Shown here: piece by piece, positions 40,659 to 48,787 of the stretch
Numbering within the stretch: position 1 is the first letter of the stretch
Layout: each line of letters opens with the position of its first letter
Origin: JAENVU01 sp031362155
GTDB taxonomy: Bacteria; Actinomycetota; Acidimicrobiia; IMCC26256; JAENVU01
Length of the DNA: 64,000 nt
Direction: 5' to 3'
Assembly: GCA_031362155.1 (NCBI GenBank)
Contig: JANLRZ010000245.1
Location: 6,022 to 70,021 of the forward strand
Program-made: the position numbers and the translations under genes
The notes under the pieces: generated by a model
Databases searched by the model: none
Seen by the model: only the letters and a program-made list of their open reading frames with translations
Told to the model about the DNA's origin: nothing

Positions 40659-41186
40659 TTAGGCCGGTGCACCTTCGGGCGCGTAGAGCGTGCCGGTCGG
40701 CGCAGCTTCGAGATCGGGCTTCGTGGCGGTCAGGAGGCGCAGCGCCTCCGCCCGCACCTCGGCGGTCGCCGGGACGGTGGTGCAACAGAACTCGACCATG
40801 ATGCCGTTCGGGTCCGTGGTGTAGATCGACGTGCACCAGCCGTGGTCGATCTCGTAGACGTAGAGACCGTGGTCGAGCCAACGCTGGCGCGCCGACGCGA
40901 GGTCGTCGAGGGTCGGGGCATCAAAGGCGATGTGGTTCGTCCATTCGGGGAGCCCGAGCCCCTTGGAGATCGACGGTTCGAAGTCGCCGATGCTCGGGTC
41001 GTCGTGGATGTCCCAGAACGCGATCTGTTCCCCGTTCCCGGTGTCATAGAACACGTGGCGGGCCCAGCCGTGCTCGGGAGTAGGAGCGGCGTTCACCCGC
41101 TCGAGGGTGAAACCCATCGCGCCCTCGTAGAACGCGTGGTTCGCTTCGAGGTCGCGGGTGGCAATGGCGAGGTGGTGGAATCCCAT
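40659..41186 (-). CDS. VOC-family (glyoxalase/extradiol dioxygenase-like) protein
   Basis: 175 aa with paired beta-alpha-beta-beta-beta modules. FHHLAIATRDLEANHAFYEG gives the first metal His. The second half has WTNHIAFDAPTLDDLASARQ (His), then TSIYTTDPNGIMVEFCCTTV with the Glu ligand. The H/H/E set indicates a metal-dependent dioxygenase, lyase or isomerase. ATG 41186 is chosen over longer starts because VOC homology starts at residue 2. It is divergent from pdxH with 73 bases between starts. Confidence 0.87.
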   Translation of the reverse strand: MGFHHLAIATRDLEANHAFYEGAMGFTLERVNAAPTPEHGWARHVFYDTGNGEQIAFWDIHDDPSIGDFEPSISKGLGLPEWTNHIAFDAPTLDDLASARQRWLDHGLYVYEIDHGWCTSIYTTDPNGIMVEFCCTTVPATAEVRAEALRLLTATKPDLEAAPTGTLYAPEGAPA

Positions 41187-41259
41187 GCCCTGATTCTCGC
41201 TCAGATCCGATACCCATGTCGTCCAAGGGCCGCAATCGCACACGGCGTAGGGTCCAGAG

Positions 41260-41865
41260 ATGCCGATCGATCCTCCGGATGAACGAACCGTCGACCCCGA
41301 CCCCTTCGCCCAGTTCGCGGCCTGGCATGCCGCCGCGGTCGACGCCACCGGCGATCGCGCCGCGGCCATGACCATCGCCACGGCCACGCCGGACGGTCAT
41401 CCGTCAGCTCGCGTGGTGTTGTTGCGAGGTGTCGATGACCGCGGGTTCGTCTTCTATACGAACTACGAGAGCCGGAAGGGTCACGAACTCGCGGAGAACT
41501 CGGCGATCGCCGCGGTGCTCTACTGGGCCCAACTCGACGCGCAGGTCCGGATCGAGGGCACGGCGGAGCGCGTCAGCGCCGCCGAATCGGAGGCGTACTT
41601 CGCGCAGCGGCCGCGAGGTCATCAACTCGGTGCGTGGGCGTCGCGTCAGAGCACGCCGATCCCCGATCGGGCCACCCTCGAGGCCCAACTCGCGGCCGCC
41701 GAGGCGGAGTACCCCGGCGAGGTGCCATTGCCCCCGTATTGGGGCGGCTACCGGATCACCCCGGAACGAATCGAGTTCTGGCGGGCCGGTGCCGATCGGG
41801 TCCACGACCGCGTGGTTTATTCACGTGTCGGCGCCGGTTGGACCGTCGGTCGGCTCAGCCCCTGA
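41260..41865 (+). CDS. pdxH: Pyridoxamine 5'-phosphate oxidase
   Basis: 201 aa FMN enzyme that oxidises pyridoxine/pyridoxamine 5'-phosphate to PLP. Motifs: AMTIATATPDGHPSARVVLL, RGFVFYTNYESRKGHELAEN (FMN/PLP binding), AVLYWAQLDAQVRIEGTAER, AYFAQRPRGHQLGAWASRQS and the C-terminal PPYWGGYRITPERIEFW, all standard for PdxH. TAGGGT is 6 bases upstream of the ATG, a leaderless arrangement. It overlaps the converging P450 gene by 11 bases at the stops. Confidence 0.95.
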   Translation: MPIDPPDERTVDPDPFAQFAAWHAAAVDATGDRAAAMTIATATPDGHPSARVVLLRGVDDRGFVFYTNYESRKGHELAENSAIAAVLYWAQLDAQVRIEGTAERVSAAESEAYFAQRPRGHQLGAWASRQSTPIPDRATLEAQLAAAEAEYPGEVPLPPYWGGYRITPERIEFWRAGADRVHDRVVYSRVGAGWTVGRLSP

Positions 41866-43129
41866 GGTCGCGCGGGTCCGGTTCCATCACTGCGGAGATA
41901 TGCAGACGCTTGAGACCGCGCAGCGTCACGCTGGGGAGGTACTCGAAGGTGTTGTCATCGCAGAGTCGGTAGGAGCGAAGGCGCACCGCTAGCTGTTCGA
42001 ACGCCACGGTCGCCTCGAGGCGGGCGAGGTTCGCACCCACGCAGTAATGGGTTCCGTGGCCGAACGCCAGCTGCTCGGCCAGGTGCTCGCGGTCGGGCCG
42101 GAGGTCGTTCGGACAACCAAATCGCGCTTCGTCCCGGTTGGCCGACGCAAACATCACGATCACCCGGGCACCGACCGGGATATCGACCCCGGCGAGCGTC
42201 GTGTCGCGCATGACGACACGAGACATCCCCTGATTCGGACTGGCCAGTCGCAGGCTCTCCTCGACGAGCGTGGGGATACGAGTCGGGTCGGCCTTGATCC
42301 GGTCGAACTCACCGCCGGTGACGGCGATCAGTCGCGCCATCTCGGTGATCAACTTCGCCGTCGTCTCGTTGCCGGCCACCAGCAACTGCTCGGCGATGCG
42401 GACTAGTTCGGGCATCTGGAGCGGTTCGGAGTTCGCGCCGTCGTCGGCACCGACGTGACTGTTCAAGAGGTCGGTGAGCAGGTCGTCGCGCGGTTCACGT
42501 CGCCGTTGCTCGAACTGCTCCACGAAGAACGTCTGCAATTCCACGCTGATGCGCGCATTCTCGATGTGCTGTTCGTCCGAGACACTGGCGCCGATCGTGG
42601 CAGTTCGCGCGTCGGTCCAGCGGCGGAAATCGGCGTGGCGTTCGGGCGGAAGGTCGAGAACGTGGGTGATGACGCGTACGGGCAACGGCACGCTGAACTC
42701 GGGCCCCAGTTCGACCGAGGTCGGATCGCCCCAGGCGTCGATCAGCGCGTCGGTGACCGACTCCACGAATGGTCGCAGTTCGGCAATCTTGCGCGGGGTG
42801 AAGGCACGCGACACGAGGCGCCGGAACCTCGAGTGGTCCGGCGGATCGTTGTCGAGCAACGTTCGCGGGCGGGCCAGTCCCTGCGCGCCGATGCGGGCGA
42901 TCTCCGCCCGGGCGGCCTCCGATGGCTGCTCGCGGTTCGAGCCCAGCTGGGACGAGTAGGTGGAGGGGTCGCGGAGAACCGTCAGCGCATCCTGGTGGCG
43001 CAGGACGACGAACGCGTCGTTCGCCGGCAGGTACTGCACGCCGCCGGGTCGCATGGCCTCGTAGTGCGCGTGCGGGGCCTGCTGGACCTCGGGGTCGTTG
43101 AGATCGAATCCGTCCGGAACCGGTGTCAT
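41855..43129 (-). CDS. Cytochrome P450
   Basis: 424 aa. I-helix LLVAGNETTAKLITEM, K-helix EESLRL, and heme loop AFGHGTHYCVGANLARLE with Cys363. N-terminal LLDNDPPDHSRFRRLVSRAF is typical of soluble bacterial P450s. The family number cannot be assigned by eye. ATG 43129 sits 8 bases downstream of the stop of the PEP-utilising protein gene, so it is the last gene of the SDR/PEP-enzyme/P450 unit under the 45735-45752 palindrome. No redox partner is encoded beside it. Confidence 0.92.
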   Translation of the reverse strand: MTPVPDGFDLNDPEVQQAPHAHYEAMRPGGVQYLPANDAFVVLRHQDALTVLRDPSTYSSQLGSNREQPSEAARAEIARIGAQGLARPRTLLDNDPPDHSRFRRLVSRAFTPRKIAELRPFVESVTDALIDAWGDPTSVELGPEFSVPLPVRVITHVLDLPPERHADFRRWTDARTATIGASVSDEQHIENARISVELQTFFVEQFEQRRREPRDDLLTDLLNSHVGADDGANSEPLQMPELVRIAEQLLVAGNETTAKLITEMARLIAVTGGEFDRIKADPTRIPTLVEESLRLASPNQGMSRVVMRDTTLAGVDIPVGARVIVMFASANRDEARFGCPNDLRPDREHLAEQLAFGHGTHYCVGANLARLEATVAFEQLAVRLRSYRLCDDNTFEYLPSVTLRGLKRLHISAVMEPDPRDLRG

Positions 43130-43137
43130 GGGTCGAA

Positions 43138-44877
43138 TCAGGGAACGTCGATGACGGTGACGACGCCGGTGTCTCCGTTCACTTCGATGGTGGCACCCGG
43201 CGGGATCACCTCGGTCGCACCGGTGGCGGACACGACGCACGGCAAGCCGAGCTCGCGCGACACGATCACCGCGTGGCTGATCTGACCACCGACATCGACG
43301 ACGACCCCGCCGGCGGTCATGAAGAGGGGAGTCCACGACGGGTCGGTGTAGGGCGCGACCAGGATGTCGCCGGGTTCGAGCGCCATGGGTTCACCGGGAT
43401 CGACCACGACGCGGGCGATCCCGCGCACGACGCCCGGCGAGCCCGAGATGCCGACCAGTTCGGTCCCCGCGATCGCCGCGGGCTTGGCCGCGGCCTCGGT
43501 GCGCCGCTCCCAGGAACTCGTCGGGGGCAGGTTCCCGTCGCGAATGATGAACGGCGGAACGAGGTCCCATCGCGCCGCGTAGTCCTCGGCCCGATCACTG
43601 AGCACCGAGCGAAAGGATCCTGGATCGGCCACGAATGCCTCGAGTTCGGGTTCCAGGAGCATGAAGACATGATCGGCATCGGCCAGATTCCCTGCGGCCG
43701 CGTGGCGTCGTCCCAGCTCGAGGAAGACCATGCGTGCTTCGTGAATGGTCTTCACGATCGTGGTCTTGGTCCGCTCACGGTAGGCCATCATGTTGGCCGC
43801 GACGAGCGCGGCTTCGAGCATGCCGGCGAGTTCTTCGTTGCCGGCCACCTTCGCTCGTACCTCGGCGGTCGTCTGCTCGCGTTGGGCCGCGATTGCGGCA
43901 TGTCGACGCGTGGGCGACTCGTCATCGGACTGGAACCTCACCCGGTCCAGCGCGGCGAGTGGGAGCGCCGGCTCGGTCTCCCAGCTCGGCGCGTGGATAT
44001 CCCATTCGTTGGGACCGCGCGAACCGAACGCCGTAATGAACCCATCCCAATCGGCGAGGAGCGAGTGGGCTGCGTCCGAGTCGATGGCGGCGACGCGTTC
44101 GAGGACACCGTCCACCCCGGCATCGAACGCTGCGCTCAGTGCATTGTCGGCGCGTATGGCGCGCGACATATCCCAGAGCGCATGGCTGGGCAACGCCGAA
44201 TCCACATCGCCGATGCCCGCGAGGAGCTTCATAGGGATCGTGGGGTCACCGATGCCCGCACCGACCGCGGCAAGGATGCCCGGGCCGATCGCCGCGCTTG
44301 AACCCGACACCACGTGCTGTTCGAACAGGTGATGCAGCATGGGGCGGATCGTCCGGGCGCGGGCGAGCAGATCGGCGTCGGTCGCGGGGCGCAGGTCCCC
44401 TCGGCTCTCCCGCAGGTCATCGGCGCTGGCCTTGTCCTGGTCGATCTCGGGCCATACCGATGCCGACATCACCCACGCAGTGTGCGCCTCGATCCTCTCG
44501 ACGAGTTGTGGCTTCTCGTCGTCGGGGTGGGCAACGTAGGGCGGTACGTCGGGGTGATCGCCGAAGAACGCGACGTCGAGTTGCTCGACGGTGACTCCGG
44601 GGTTGCGCACTCCCTGGAGTCGGCAGCTCGCGAGGTTCAGATAGAAGTAGCCACCGAACATGCCGAAGGTCTCCGGATGGTCCGGATCGAAGTCCTCGAT
44701 CTCGTGGGTCCCGCCACGGATCCACCCGTCTCGCATTCCGAGGACCATCGCCCCGTCCCAGCCGTAGGTCCACCCGAGCGGACTGACCGGGTCGCCCATG
44801 ACCTCACCCGCGTTGGCGCGGGTGTAGTGGGGAAACCGCTCGCTGATCGGCCAGTCGGTGAGATATCCGTCGTGCAT
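43138..44877 (-). CDS. PEP-utilising enzyme with C-terminal phosphohistidine swivel domain, no ATP-grasp
   Basis: 579 aa. The C-terminal 120 residues are a PEP-utiliser mobile domain: GSPGVVRGIARVVVDPGEPM, VAPYTDPSWTPLFM and the phosphohistidine site GGQISHAVIVSRELGLPCVV. Residues 1-450 match the helical region found ahead of this domain in PEP-synthase-like and phenylphosphate-synthase-type proteins (GWTYGWDGAMVLGMRDGW; SVWPEIDQDKASADDL). No ATP-grasp nucleotide-binding part is present here or beside it. It may act with a separate ATP-binding subunit elsewhere to phosphorylate a hydroxylated substrate. Placed 31 bases after the SDR gene. Confidence 0.85.
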   Translation of the reverse strand: MHDGYLTDWPISERFPHYTRANAGEVMGDPVSPLGWTYGWDGAMVLGMRDGWIRGGTHEIEDFDPDHPETFGMFGGYFYLNLASCRLQGVRNPGVTVEQLDVAFFGDHPDVPPYVAHPDDEKPQLVERIEAHTAWVMSASVWPEIDQDKASADDLRESRGDLRPATDADLLARARTIRPMLHHLFEQHVVSGSSAAIGPGILAAVGAGIGDPTIPMKLLAGIGDVDSALPSHALWDMSRAIRADNALSAAFDAGVDGVLERVAAIDSDAAHSLLADWDGFITAFGSRGPNEWDIHAPSWETEPALPLAALDRVRFQSDDESPTRRHAAIAAQREQTTAEVRAKVAGNEELAGMLEAALVAANMMAYRERTKTTIVKTIHEARMVFLELGRRHAAAGNLADADHVFMLLEPELEAFVADPGSFRSVLSDRAEDYAARWDLVPPFIIRDGNLPPTSSWERRTEAAAKPAAIAGTELVGISGSPGVVRGIARVVVDPGEPMALEPGDILVAPYTDPSWTPLFMTAGGVVVDVGGQISHAVIVSRELGLPCVVSATGATEVIPPGATIEVNGDTGVVTVIDVP

Positions 44878-44908
44878 GTCCGTCGCCCCCGATGCTCAGT
44901 CCCGCTGG

Positions 44909-45688
44909 TCAGTACGGAGAAGTGCCGCCGTCGATCGACAGGTTGGTCCCGGTGATGCCGGCGCCGGCATCCGAAGCGAGCAACACCGCCACCGCGGCGA
45001 CCTCGCCCACCTCGTTGAGCCGCTTGATCGCGGACCCCTCCGCGAACATGGCTTTCAGCGCCTCGTACGTCATCCCCATCGCCTCCGCCGCGGCCGGCGC
45101 CGCGTCGCGCATGGCATCGGTCTCGATCGCACCCGGGCACACCGAGTTCACGGTGATGCCGAGCGCTCCGACCTCCTGCGCCGCGGTCTTGACGAGCGCG
45201 TTGATGGCCGCCTTCGAAGTGGCATAGCCCGCCAGACCCGGCGTGCCGCGCTTGCTCTCCACCGACGAGGTCGCGATGATCCGGCCCGAACCCTGGGGAA
45301 TCATGTGACCGAGTGCGGCCCGCATGGTCCAGAAGGTGTGCCAGAAGTTCCATTGCATCGTGTCGGCCATCGCCTCATCGGACATCTCGGCGATCGGGCC
45401 GGGACCCACCGCACCGCCGGCGTTGGCATGCAGGATGTCGATCCGCCCGAAGTGATCGACCGTTCCTTGGATCAACGCTTCGCAATCCGCCCGCTCGGTG
45501 ACGTCGCCCGCGATGAAGTGGATGTTGGCTCCACCGCCCATTTCTGCGACGGCCGTTGCCCCTTTGGCCGGGTCCTTGCCGTTGACGACGACCTTGGCTC
45601 CCTCTCGGAGAAATGCCTCCGCCACGGCGCGTCCGATGCCGCGGGTCCCGCCCGTGACACAGGCCACCCGTCCGTCGAGCTGTCCCAT
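44909..45688 (-). CDS. SDR-family NAD(P)-dependent oxidoreductase
   Basis: 259 aa classical SDR. Cofactor loop VTGGTRGIGRAVAEAF, NAG motif LHANAGGAVGPGP, catalytic Ser in IIATSSVESKRG and YxxxK in YATSKAAINALVKTAA; C-terminal LSIDGGTSPY. ATG 45688 has AAGGGGG 8 bases upstream and a promoter-like TAGTAT with the 18-bp palindrome beyond it. The reading frame continues upstream without a stop into the SnoaL-like region, so a longer fused product cannot be ruled out. Likely dehydrogenation of an alcohol intermediate. Confidence 0.9.
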   Translation of the reverse strand: MGQLDGRVACVTGGTRGIGRAVAEAFLREGAKVVVNGKDPAKGATAVAEMGGGANIHFIAGDVTERADCEALIQGTVDHFGRIDILHANAGGAVGPGPIAEMSDEAMADTMQWNFWHTFWTMRAALGHMIPQGSGRIIATSSVESKRGTPGLAGYATSKAAINALVKTAAQEVGALGITVNSVCPGAIETDAMRDAAPAAAEAMGMTYEALKAMFAEGSAIKRLNEVGEVAAVAVLLASDAGAGITGTNLSIDGGTSPY

Positions 45689-46168
45689 TTGGGGCCCCCT
45701 TGATTGTTCGCGTTCGGCTGACGAAAACGCGAATACTAACCGCGCGGTTAGTTCTTTGCTCCGGGACCTAAGTGTCGTGGACGACCAGAGCCCGTGGGAG
45801 ATTCGCCAGCCTGCGTCCGTGCGAGTCAGACGGTCCTCGTACGTGCCAACCACGATGTAGAGGCGCGGTGACTCGCCCGTCGGCCGAACGTGCTCGGCAT
45901 GGACGCGGCACCGGGCGGTCGCGGCATCACCGTGGAGATCGACGCGGTGGTCGCTGACTTGATGCGCCCAGCTGACGAAACGGCCGAGCGCCGATTCGAG
46001 CCGATTGCGGATTTCCTCGATCCCTGTTTGCCCGGAACCACCCAGCACCGCCGATGCGTCCGGTGTGAAGACGTCGCGCAGGGATGCGAAGTCGCCTCCG
46101 TCGACGAGTCGGCAGTAGGTGAGCGCGAGGTCGACGATCTCCTGCCGGTCGGACGCGGCGTCACTCAC
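45689..46168 (-). CDS. SnoaL/NTF2-like domain, in frame with and running into the SDR
   Basis: From GTG 46168 the frame encodes a SnoaL-like (limonene-epoxide-hydrolase fold) domain: DRQEIVDLALTYCRLVDGGD, FASLRDVFTPDASAVLGG, AHQVSDHRVDLHGDAATARC and TYEDRLTRTDAGWRISHGLW. No stop codon follows; after a linker of about 35 residues the frame enters the SDR at 45688, so the full frame ends at 44909 (419 aa). The linker DNA holds the palindromic operator and a -10-like hexamer. Either this is a real SnoaL-SDR fusion with an internal promoter, or SnoaL is a remnant that lost its stop. The GTG overlaps the monooxygenase stop as GTGA. Confidence 0.6.
45735..45752. promoter_or_regulatory. 18-bp perfect palindrome (TetR-type operator) with overlapping -10
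   Basis: ACTAACCGCGCGGTTAGT is identical to its reverse complement. On the minus strand TAGTAT (45733-45738) overlaps its end and would start transcription about 40 bases before the SDR ATG, leaving room for the AAGGGGG ribosome site. Repressor binding here would block the SDR/PEP-enzyme/P450 unit. Related sites: 55910-55927 and 60329-60346. Confidence 0.75.
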
Positions 46169-46512
46169 GCCGTGTAGAAGTCGGCGCGGTGGGTGCCGCG
46201 CTGATCGCTCACGGGCTCCGAGAGGTCGCATCGGTATTTCTTCACGTCGCCTCCGGTGCGAGGGAAGCGGTGGAACACGGCGCGCATCTGGCCGAAGTAC
46301 GGGTGCCGGAAATGGGCCGCGAGCGACTCCTGATCGGCCCACAGTTCGTAGATCCGAACGCGGGAGTCGATGATCGGGTCGGCCGAGAAGCAGTAGGCCT
46401 CGCACCCCGGCTCCTCGTCGCGGGTGGCCTGCTGGAGATCGGCGCCTTCCGCCAGGATCGCATCACGGGCGTTGCGGTCGGCGAAGTCGAGATATCCGGC
46501 GACGATGATCAC
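46165..46512 (-). CDS. Antibiotic biosynthesis monooxygenase (ABM)-domain protein
   Basis: 115 aa dimeric alpha+beta-barrel protein. IIVAGYLDFADRNARDAILA, TRDEEPGCEAYCFSADPI and YELWADQESLAAHFRHPYF are the ABM signature. Members include small cofactor-free quinone-forming monooxygenases and heme-degrading proteins. GTG 46512 is chosen because domain homology starts there; the ribosome site is weak. It is coupled to the SnoaL-like frame by a 4-base overlap. Confidence 0.8.
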   Translation of the reverse strand: MIIVAGYLDFADRNARDAILAEGADLQQATRDEEPGCEAYCFSADPIIDSRVRIYELWADQESLAAHFRHPYFGQMRAVFHRFPRTGGDVKKYRCDLSEPVSDQRGTHRADFYTA

Positions 46513-46522
46513 GAATCGCAGG

Positions 46523-47365
46523 CTACCCGCCACCGCCCGGAAGGTCCGTCCGTGATCCGCGCACGACTCGTGGGGCATCGCGGTGGAATCGGTGCGCTTC
46601 GGTGCCGCTCGTCGTCTGACCGGCGTCGATCACCAGACAGTGCCCGGTGACGAGCCGCGCCTCGTCGCTTGCGAGATAGAGCACACCAGACGCGATGTCG
46701 CTCGGAAGTCCGGTGACGCCGAGCAGGCATGCGGCAGCGAGTCGATCGGCCACCGCCGAGTCGTTGGTGGGGTCGGTGTCCCGAAGGGTCGTGACCATCG
46801 GCGTCAACGTGGACCCGGGGGCCACGGCATTGACTCGGACGCCGTGGGGACCCAACTCGTTCGCAACCGACTTCGTGAGACCCACCACGGCGTGTTTGGC
46901 CGCGGTGTAGAGATGAGGGCCCAGACCGCCGACAAATCCGGCGGTGCTGGCGATCGAGATGATCGCGCCGGACCCGTTCGGAACCATGACCCGAGCAGCA
47001 TGCTTGGTTCCGAGGAACACCCCCTTCAGCAGCACGTTGATCGTCTCGTCGAACGACGCCTCACTCGTCTCGGCGATTGGCCCGACCGCGCCAACGATGC
47101 CAGCGTTGTTGACCATCACGTCGAGTCGACCGAAGGTCGACACCGCCAGATCGACGGCGGCTGCGACGTCGACCTCGTTCGTCACATCGGTACGACAGAA
47201 CTCGACCGAGCTGCCATGCCCAGCTGCGCTCCCGCCGTTTGGTCGGTCGACGAGGTCGGCGACGATGACCCGGGCACCCTCAGCGGCGAAGCGGTCCACG
47301 ATCGCAGCGCCGATACCGCTCGCGCCTCCGGTGACGACGGCGACCTTCGCGTTCATGCGTCCCAT
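46523..47365 (-). CDS. SDR-family oxidoreductase
   Basis: 280 aa. VAVVTGGASGIGAAIVDRFA, NNAGIVGAVGPIAETSEASF, catalytic Ser in ISIASTAGFVGG and YTAAKHAVVGLTKSVANELG. The C-terminal tail after VIDAGQTTSG is longer than usual, with a basic run HRFHRDAPRVVRGSR. ATG 47365 has GAGG 8 bases upstream; ATG 47356 (three codons in) is the alternative. Divergent from the sugar-isomerase-like gene with 35 bases between starts. Confidence 0.9.
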   Translation of the reverse strand: MGRMNAKVAVVTGGASGIGAAIVDRFAAEGARVIVADLVDRPNGGSAAGHGSSVEFCRTDVTNEVDVAAAVDLAVSTFGRLDVMVNNAGIVGAVGPIAETSEASFDETINVLLKGVFLGTKHAARVMVPNGSGAIISIASTAGFVGGLGPHLYTAAKHAVVGLTKSVANELGPHGVRVNAVAPGSTLTPMVTTLRDTDPTNDSAVADRLAAACLLGVTGLPSDIASGVLYLASDEARLVTGHCLVIDAGQTTSGTEAHRFHRDAPRVVRGSRTDLPGGGG

Positions 47366-47400
47366 ACAGTGGCCTCGAGACTTCGGAGAGGATGGTCGGA

Positions 47401-48276
47401 ATGGCCACGATCGCCAAACCCGCTGCACTCGACGATAACGACATCGTCCTCAGCCATTTCACCCTGAGCCGCCATCACGACATCTTGGACCGGCTCGACG
47501 CGGCGGCGGGCGCCGGGTGTCGAGGGGTCGGCATCTACACGGGGGACTTCCAGCGTCTGGAGGCCGACGGCACGAGCGATGACCTCGTTGGCCTGCTCGA
47601 TGAGCGCGGCCTTTGCCTTGCCGAGATCGACGCTCTCCGCCCGTGGGCGGACCCTTCCGGCGACCCGCGGAACCACGCCGAGCACGAGGCGACCGCTTTT
47701 CGCATCGCCCAACAGTTCGAGTGCCGCAGTCTCCACGTGCTGGGCCCCTCCTCCGGAACGACCGCCGATGCGGTGCCGGTCTTCGGCGCCCTGTGCGACC
47801 GCGCCGCCGACGTCGGACTGCTGGTCGGTCTCGAGTTCGTCCCGACCACGAGCATCGCGACCATCGGCGACGCTCTGCGCATCGTGGAGGCGGCCGATCG
47901 CGCCAACGGGGGACTCTGCGTCGACGTCTGGCATCACCAGCGCGGCGCGAACGATCTGTCGCTGATCCGTGCGTTGCCGGGTCACCTCATTGTCGACGTG
48001 CAGTTGAGCGACGGTCCGCTCGAGCCTCGTGGCGTTGGCTACGACGACGAGACCCGCCGTCATCGGCTCGCACCCGGTGACGGCGACTGGGATCTTGCGG
48101 GCTTCGTCGATGCGATCCGGGCCACCGGCACCCGCGCGCCGTGGTCGATCGAAGCCGGCAACCAGGACGCGTGGGAGACCGACGGCGCTGAGTTCGTCAC
48201 TCGGTGTACGACCGCTGTGCGTGGGCTGCTCGGCCCGCGCGGGGCCCCGGACGGCACTGGCGAGCGCTCGCGCTGA
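47401..48276 (+). CDS. Sugar phosphate isomerase/epimerase-like TIM barrel (AP endonuclease 2 family)
   Basis: 291 aa. Xylose-isomerase-like barrel: SHFTLSRHHDILDRLDAAAG, GVGIYTGDFQRLEADG, LVGLEFVPTTSIATIGDALR (metal Glu), LCVDVWHHQRGANDLSLI (His/Asp metal site), VDVQLSDGPLEP and HRLAPGDGDWDLAGFVDAIR, then SIEAGNQ with the last Glu ligand. It could be an epimerase, isomerase or dehydratase on a sugar or inositol-like acid. ATG 47401 is preferred over ATG 47392 because GAGAGG is 9 bases upstream of it. Confidence 0.87.
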   Translation: MATIAKPAALDDNDIVLSHFTLSRHHDILDRLDAAAGAGCRGVGIYTGDFQRLEADGTSDDLVGLLDERGLCLAEIDALRPWADPSGDPRNHAEHEATAFRIAQQFECRSLHVLGPSSGTTADAVPVFGALCDRAADVGLLVGLEFVPTTSIATIGDALRIVEAADRANGGLCVDVWHHQRGANDLSLIRALPGHLIVDVQLSDGPLEPRGVGYDDETRRHRLAPGDGDWDLAGFVDAIRATGTRAPWSIEAGNQDAWETDGAEFVTRCTTAVRGLLGPRGAPDGTGERSR

Positions 48277-48283
48277 CCCGACG

Positions 48284-48787
48284 TCAGAGTTGGCTCCGGG
48301 ACATGCCCACCTCGGAGTCGCGCAGCATCAACTCACTGTCGAACCCGATTCGCTGGGTCGGTGTCACCTCGATGATGACCCGGCTGGGCGAGTCGAGATG
48401 CTCGACGAAGGCGGCTTGGTGTTCATCCGAATCGGGGCGCACTGCGGCGGCCAACGCCTGGTAGAACCAGTCCTTGGTCGCCCGATCCTCGTGGAGAGTC
48501 GCGATGCCCTTGTGAGTCACGCTCTGGCTCACTCCGATGTCGGTTCCCCGGCTCGAGATCGCGAGCGCGACACGAGGATCCCGTTCGATCGCCGCGATCC
48601 GCGCCCGACGCCGGGTGGCGGTGAGCCAGAACGAGCCGTCCCGGACCAGGTAATTCATGATCACGCCGACCGGCTCACCCGCCCGGTTGGTCCACATGAA
48701 GGTGCACTCGGTCTGCTTCTCGTACAGCGCCTGCTCGCGCTCGGGCGTCAGCGCGAAACCTGACACATCTTCGAAGTCTCTGTTCAC
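48284..48787 (-). CDS. Pyridoxamine 5'-phosphate oxidase-like FMN/F420 split-barrel protein
   Basis: 167 aa. PNPOx-like split barrel: QTECTFMWTNRAGEPVGVIM, GSFWLTATRRRARIAAIERD, PRVALAISSRGTDIGVSQSV and VIIEVTPTQRIGFDSEL. The pattern fits actinobacterial F420- or flavin-binding members rather than true PdxH (which is at 41260-41865). The GTG at 48787 overlaps the acyl-CoA ligase stop as GTGA, so it is the last gene of the seven-gene catabolic unit. It converges with the sugar-isomerase-like gene. Confidence 0.82.
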   Translation of the reverse strand: MNRDFEDVSGFALTPEREQALYEKQTECTFMWTNRAGEPVGVIMNYLVRDGSFWLTATRRRARIAAIERDPRVALAISSRGTDIGVSQSVTHKGIATLHEDRATKDWFYQALAAAVRPDSDEHQAAFVEHLDSPSRVIIEVTPTQRIGFDSELMLRDSEVGMSRSQL

